A stretch of DNA of 64,000 nucleotides from Pterobdella sp. o SKG-2022 (Eukaryota; Annelida; Clitellata; Hirudinida; Piscicolidae). Each line of letters begins with the position of its first letter. The first letter of the stretch is position 1. The stretch is taken from positions 1 to 64,000 of the forward strand of contig CAXIVU010000302.1 of the NCBI GenBank assembly GCA_964035795.1, written 5' to 3'. The translations under genes and the position numbers were made by a program. The notes beneath the pieces were generated by a model. That model was given only the letters and a program-made list of their open reading frames with translations. It searched no databases and had not been told where the DNA came from. This document shows, in pieces, positions 57,001-63,000 of the stretch.

Positions 57001-60000
57001 GCGTTGATTTTGCAATCGTTGTCGAAACTGTTGTAGCTGTAGCCATTGAAGTTGTTGTTACAGAAATTGTAGTTGGCGTTGTTGTTTCTACAGTAGTAAC
57101 TGTTGGCGTAGATGTAGACAACATTTCTGTCGTTGTTGTCATAATAACAGTTGTTGTTTGCGTTGATGTTGCAATCGTTGTCGAAACTGTTGAAGCTGTA
57201 GCCAATGAAGTTGTTGTCACATAAATTGTAGTTGGCGTTGTTGTTTCTACAGTAGTAACTGTTGGCGTAGATGTAGACAACATTTCTGTCGTTGTTGTCA
57301 TAATAACAGTTGTTGTTTGCGTTGATTTTGCAATCGTTGTCGAAACTGATGTAGCTGTAGCCAATGAAGTTGTTGTCACAGTTATTGTAGTTGGCGTTGT
57401 TGTTTCTACAGTAGTAACTGTTGGCGTAGATGTAGACAACATTTCTGTCGTTGTTGTCATAATAACAGTTGTTGTTTGCGTTGATTTTGCAATCGTTGTC
57501 GAAACTGTTGTAGCTGTAGCCATTGAAGTTGTTGTTACAGAAATTGTAGTTGGCGTTGTTGTTTCTACAGTAATAACTGTTGGCCTAGATGTAGACAACA
57601 TTTCTGTCGTTGTTGTCATAATAACCGTTGTTGTTTGCGTTGATGTTGCAATCGTTGTCGAAACTGTTGTAGCTGTAGCCATTGAAGTTGTTGTTACAGA
57701 AATTGTAGTTGGCGTTGTTGTTTCTACAGTAGTAACTGTTGGCGTAGATGTAGACAACATTTCTGTCGTTGTTGTCATAATAACAGTTGTTGTTTGCGTT
57801 GATTTTGCAATCGTTGTCGAAACTGTTGTAGCTGTAGCCAATGAAGTTGTTGTCACAGAAATTGTAGTTGGCGTTGTTGTTTCTACAGTAGTAACTGTTG
57901 GCGTAGATGTAGACAACATTTCTGTCGTTGTTGTCATAATAACAGTTGTTGTTTGCGTTGATTTTGCAATCGTTGTCGAAACTGTTGTAGCTGTAGCCAT
58001 TGAAGTTGTTGTTACAGAAATTGTAGTTGGCGTTGTTGTTTCTACAGTAGTAACTGTTGGCGTAGATGTAGACAACATTTCTGTCGTTGTTGTCATAATA
58101 ACAGTTGTTGTATGCGTTGATTTTGCAATCGTTGTCGAAACTGTTGTAGCTGTAGCCAATGAAGTTGTTGTCACAGAAATTGTAGTTGGCGTTGTTGTTT
58201 CTACAGTAGTAACTGTTGGCGTAGATGTAGACAACATTTCTGTCGTTGTTGTCATAATAACAGTTGTTGTTTGCGTTGATGTTGCAATCGTTGTCGAAAC
58301 TGTTGAAGCTGTAGCCAATGAAGTTGTTGTCACATAAATTGTAGTTGGCGTTGTTGTTTCTACAGTAGTAACTGTTGGCGTAGATGTAGACAACATTTCT
58401 GTCGTTGTTGTCATAATAACAGTTGTTGTTTGCGTTGATTTTGCAATCGTTGTCGAAACTGATGTAGCTGTAGCCAATGAAGTTGTTGTCACAGTTATTG
58501 TAGTTGGCGTTGTTGTTTCTACAGTAGTAACTGTTGGCGTAGATGTAGACAACATTTCTGTCGTTGTTGTCATAATAACAGTTGTTGTTTGCGTTGATTT
58601 TGCAATCGTTGTCGAAACTGTTGTAGCTGTAGCCATTGAAGTTGTTGTTACAGAAATTGTAGTTGGCGTTGTTGTTTCTACAGTAATAACTGTTGGCCTA
58701 GATGTAGACAACATTTCTGTCGTTGTTGTCATAATAACCGTTGTTGTTTGCGTTGATGTTGCAATCGTTGTCGAAACTGTTGTAGCTGTAGCCATTGAAG
58801 TTGTTGTTAAAGAAATTGTAGTTGGCGTTGTTGTTTCTACAGTAGTAACTGTTGGCGTAGATGTAGACAACATTTCTGTCGTTGTTGTCATAATAACAGT
58901 TGTTGTTTGCGTTGATTTTGCAATCGTTGTCGAAACTGTTGTAGCTGTAGCCAATGAAGTTGTTGTCACAGAAATTGTAGTTGGCGTTGTTGTTTCTACA
59001 GTAGTAGCTGTTGGCGTAGATGTAGACAACATTTCTGTCGTTGTTGTCATAATAACAGTTGTTGTTTGCGTTGATTTTGCAATCGTTGTCGAAACTGTTG
59101 TAGCTGTAGCCATTGAAGTTGTTGTTACAGAAATTGTAGTTGGTGTTATTGTTTCTACAGTAGTAACTGTTGGCGTAGATGTAGACAACATTTCTGTCGT
59201 TGTTGTCATAATAACAGTTGTTGTAAGCGTTGATTTTGCAATCGTTGTCGAAACTGTTGTAGCTGTAGCCAATGAAGTTGTTGTCACAGAAATTGTAGTT
59301 GGCGTTGTTGTTTCTACAGTAGTAACTGTTGGCGTAGATGTAGACAACATTTCTGTCGTTGTTGTCATAATAACAGTCGTTGTTTGCGTTGATTTTGCAA
59401 TCGTTGTCGAAACTGTTGTATCTGTAGCCAATGAAGTTGTTGTAACAGTTATTGTAGTTGGCATTGTTGTTTCTACAGTAGTAACTGTTGGCGTAGATGT
59501 AGACAAAATTTCTGTCGTTGTTGTCATAATAACCGTTGTTGTTTGCGTTGATTTTGCAATCGTTGTCGAAACTGATGTAGCTGTAGCCAATGAAGTTGTT
59601 GTCACAGTTATTGTAGTTGGCGTTGTTGTTTCTACAGTAGTAACTGTTGGCGTAGATGTAGACATCATTTCTGTCGTTGTTGTCATAATAACAGTTGTTG
59701 TTTGCGTTGATTTTGCAATCGTTGTCGAAACTGTTGTAGCTGTAGCCATTGAAGTGGTTGTTACAGAAATTGTAGTTGGCGTTGTTGTTTCTACAGTAGT
59801 AACTGTTGGCGTAGATGTAGACAACATTTCTGTCGTTTTTGTCATAATAACAGTTGTTGTTTGCGTTGATTTTGCAATCGTTGTCGAAACTGTTGTAGCT
59901 GTAGCCATTGAAGTTGTTGTTACAGAAATTGTAGTTGGCGTTGTTGTTTCTACAGTAATAACTGTTGGCGTAGATGTAGACAACATTTCTGTCGTTGTTG

Positions 60001-63000
60001 TCATAATAACAGTTGTTGTTTGCGTTGATTTTGCAATCGTTGTCGAAACTGTTGTATCTGTAGCCAATGAAGTTGTTGTAACAGTTATTGTAGTTGGCAT
60101 TGTTGTTTCTACAGTAGTAACTGTTGGCGTAGATGTAGACAAAATTTCTGTCGTTGTTGTCATAATAACCGTTGTTGTTTGCGTTGATTTTGCAATCGTT
60201 GTCGAAACTGTTGTAGCTGTAGCCATTGAAGTGGTTGTTACAGAAATTGTAGTTGGCGTTGTTGTTTCTACAGTAGTAACTGTTGGCGTAGATGTAGACA
60301 ACATTTCTGTCGTTTTTGTCATAATAACAGTTGTTGTTTGCGTTGATTTTGCAATCGTTGTCGAAACTGTTGTAGCTGTAGCCATTGAAGTTGTTGTTAC
60401 AGAAATTGTAGTTGGCGTTGTTGTTTCTACAGTAATAACTGTTGGCGTAGATGTAGACAACATTTCTGTCGTTGTTGTCATAATAACAGTTGTTGTTTGC
60501 GTTGATTTTGCAATCGTTGTCGAAACTGTTGTATCTGTAGCCAATGAAGTTGTTGTAACAGTTATTGTAGTTGGCATTGTTGTTTCTACAGTAGTAACTG
60601 TTGGCGTAGATGTAGACAAAATTTCTGTCGTTGTTGTCATAATAACCGTTGTTGTTTGCGTTGATTTTGCAATCGTTGTCGAAACTGATGTAGCTGTAGC
60701 CAATGAAGTTGTTGTCACAGTTATTGTAGTTGGCGTTGTTGTTTCTACAGTAGTAACTGTTGGCGTAGATGTAGACATCATTTCTGTCGTTGTTGTCATA
60801 ATAACAGTTGTTGTTTGCGTTGATGTTGCAATCGTTGTCGAAACTGTTGAAGCTGTAGCCAATGAAGTTGTTGTCACAGAAATTGTAGTTGGCGTTGTTG
60901 TTTCTACAGTAGTAACTGTTGGCGTAGATGTAGACAACATTTCTGTCGTTTTTGTCATAATAACAGTTGTTGTTTGCGTTGATTTTGCAATCGTTGTCGA
61001 AACTGTTGTAGCTGTAGCCATTGAAGTTGTTGTTACAGAAATTGTAGTTGGCGTTGTTGTTTCTACAGTAATAACTGTTGGCGTAGATGTAGACAACATT
61101 TCTGTCGTTGTTGTCATAATAACAGTCGTTGTTTGCGTTGATTTTGCAATCGTTGTCGGAACTGTTGTATCTGTAGCCAATGAAGTTGTTGTAACAGTTA
61201 TTGTAGTTGGCATTGTTGTTTCTACAGTAGTAACTGTTGGCGTAGATGTAGACAAAATTTCTGTCGTTGTTGTCATAATAACCGTTGTTGTTTGCGTTGA
61301 TTTTGCAATCGTTGTCGAAACTGATGTAGCTGTAGCCAATGAAGTTGTTGTCACAGTTATTGTAGTTGGCGTTGTTGTTTCTACAGTAGTAACTGTTGGC
61401 GTAGATGTAGACAACATTTCTGTCGTTGTTGTCATAATAACAGTTGTTGTTTGCGTTGATGTTGCAATCGTTGTCGAAACTGTTGAAGCTGTAGCCAATG
61501 AAGTTGTTGTCACAGAAATTGTAGTTGGCGTTGTTGTTTCTACAGTAATAACTGTTGGCGTAGATGTAGACAACATTTCTGTCGTTGTTGTCATAATAAC
61601 AGTTGTTGTTTGCGTTGATTTTGCAATCGTTGTCGAAACTGTTGTAGCTGTAGCCATTGAAGTTGTTGTTACAGAAATTGTAGTTGGCGTTGTTGTTTCT
61701 ACAGTAGTAACTGTTGGCGTAGATGTAGACAACATTTCTGTCGTTGTTGTCATAATAACAGTTGTTGTTTGCGTTGATGTTGCAATCGTTGTCGAAACTG
61801 TTGAAGCTGTAGCCAATGAAATTGTTGTCACAGAAATTGTAGTTGGCGTTGTTGTTTCTACAGTAGTAACTGTTGGCGTAGATGTAGACAAAATTTCTGT
61901 CGTTGTTGTCATAATAACAGTTGTTGTTTGCGTTGATTTTGCAATCGTTGTCGAAACTGATGTAGCTGTAGCCAATGAAGTTGTTGTCACAGTTATTGTA
62001 GTTGGCGTTGTTGTTTCTACAGTAGTAACTGTTGGCGTAGATGTAGACAACATTTCTGTCGTTGTTGTCATAATAACAGTTGTTGTTTGCGTTGATTTTG
62101 CAATCGTTGTCGAAACTGATGTAGCTGTAGCCAATGAAGTTGTTGTCACAGTTATTGTAGTTGGCGTTGTTGTTTCTACAGTAGTAACTGTTGGCGTAGA
62201 TGTAGACAACATTTCTGTCGTTGTTGTCATAATAACAGTTGTTGTTTGCGTTGATGTTGCAATCGTTGTCGAAACTGTTGAAGCTGTAGCCAATGAAGTT
62301 GTTGTCACAGAAATTGTAGTTGGCGTTGTTGTTTCTACAGTAATAACTGTTGGCGTAGATGTAGACAACATTTCTGTCGTTGTTGTCATAAAAACAGTTG
62401 TTGTTTGCGTTGATTTTGCAATCGTTGTCGAAACTGTTGTAGCTGTAGCCATTGAAGTTGTTGTTACAGAAATTGTAGTTGGCGTTGTTGTTTCTACAGT
62501 AGTAACTGTTGGCGTAGATGTAGACAACATTTCTGTCGTTGTTGTCATAATAACAGTTGTTGTTTGCGTTGATGTTGCAATCGTTGTCGAAACTGTTGAA
62601 GCTGTAGCCAATGAAGTTGTTGTCACAGAAATTGTAGTTGGCGTTGTTGTTTCTACAGTAGTAACTGTTGGCGTAGATGTAGACAAAATTTCTGTCGTTG
62701 TTGTCATAATAACAGTTGTTGTTTGCGTTGATTTTGCAATCGTTGTCGAAACTGATGTAGCTGTAGCCAATGAAGTTGTTGTCACAGTTATTGTAGTTGG
62801 CGTTGTTGTTTCTACAGTAGTAACTGTTGGCGTAGATGTAGACAACATTTCTGTCGTTGTTGTCATAATAACAGTTGTTGTTTGCGTTGATTTTGCAATC
62901 GTTGTCGAAACTGATGTAGCTGTAGCCAATGAAGTTGTTGTCACAGTTATTGTAGTTGGCGTTGTTGTTTCTACAGTAGTAACTGTTGGCGTAGATGTAG

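Noticed and set aside
49512..57224. Plus-strand open frame of 2,570 codons, about half valine, and its ATG-less extension back to position 3.
   Set aside because: It begins at a chance ATA-to-ATG change in one repeat unit and ends at a chance TAA in another. It has no natural start or end, its composition is implausible for a folded protein, and its variants are radical changes. It is the antisense shadow of the Thr-rich minus frame, kept open because the unit length is a multiple of three.
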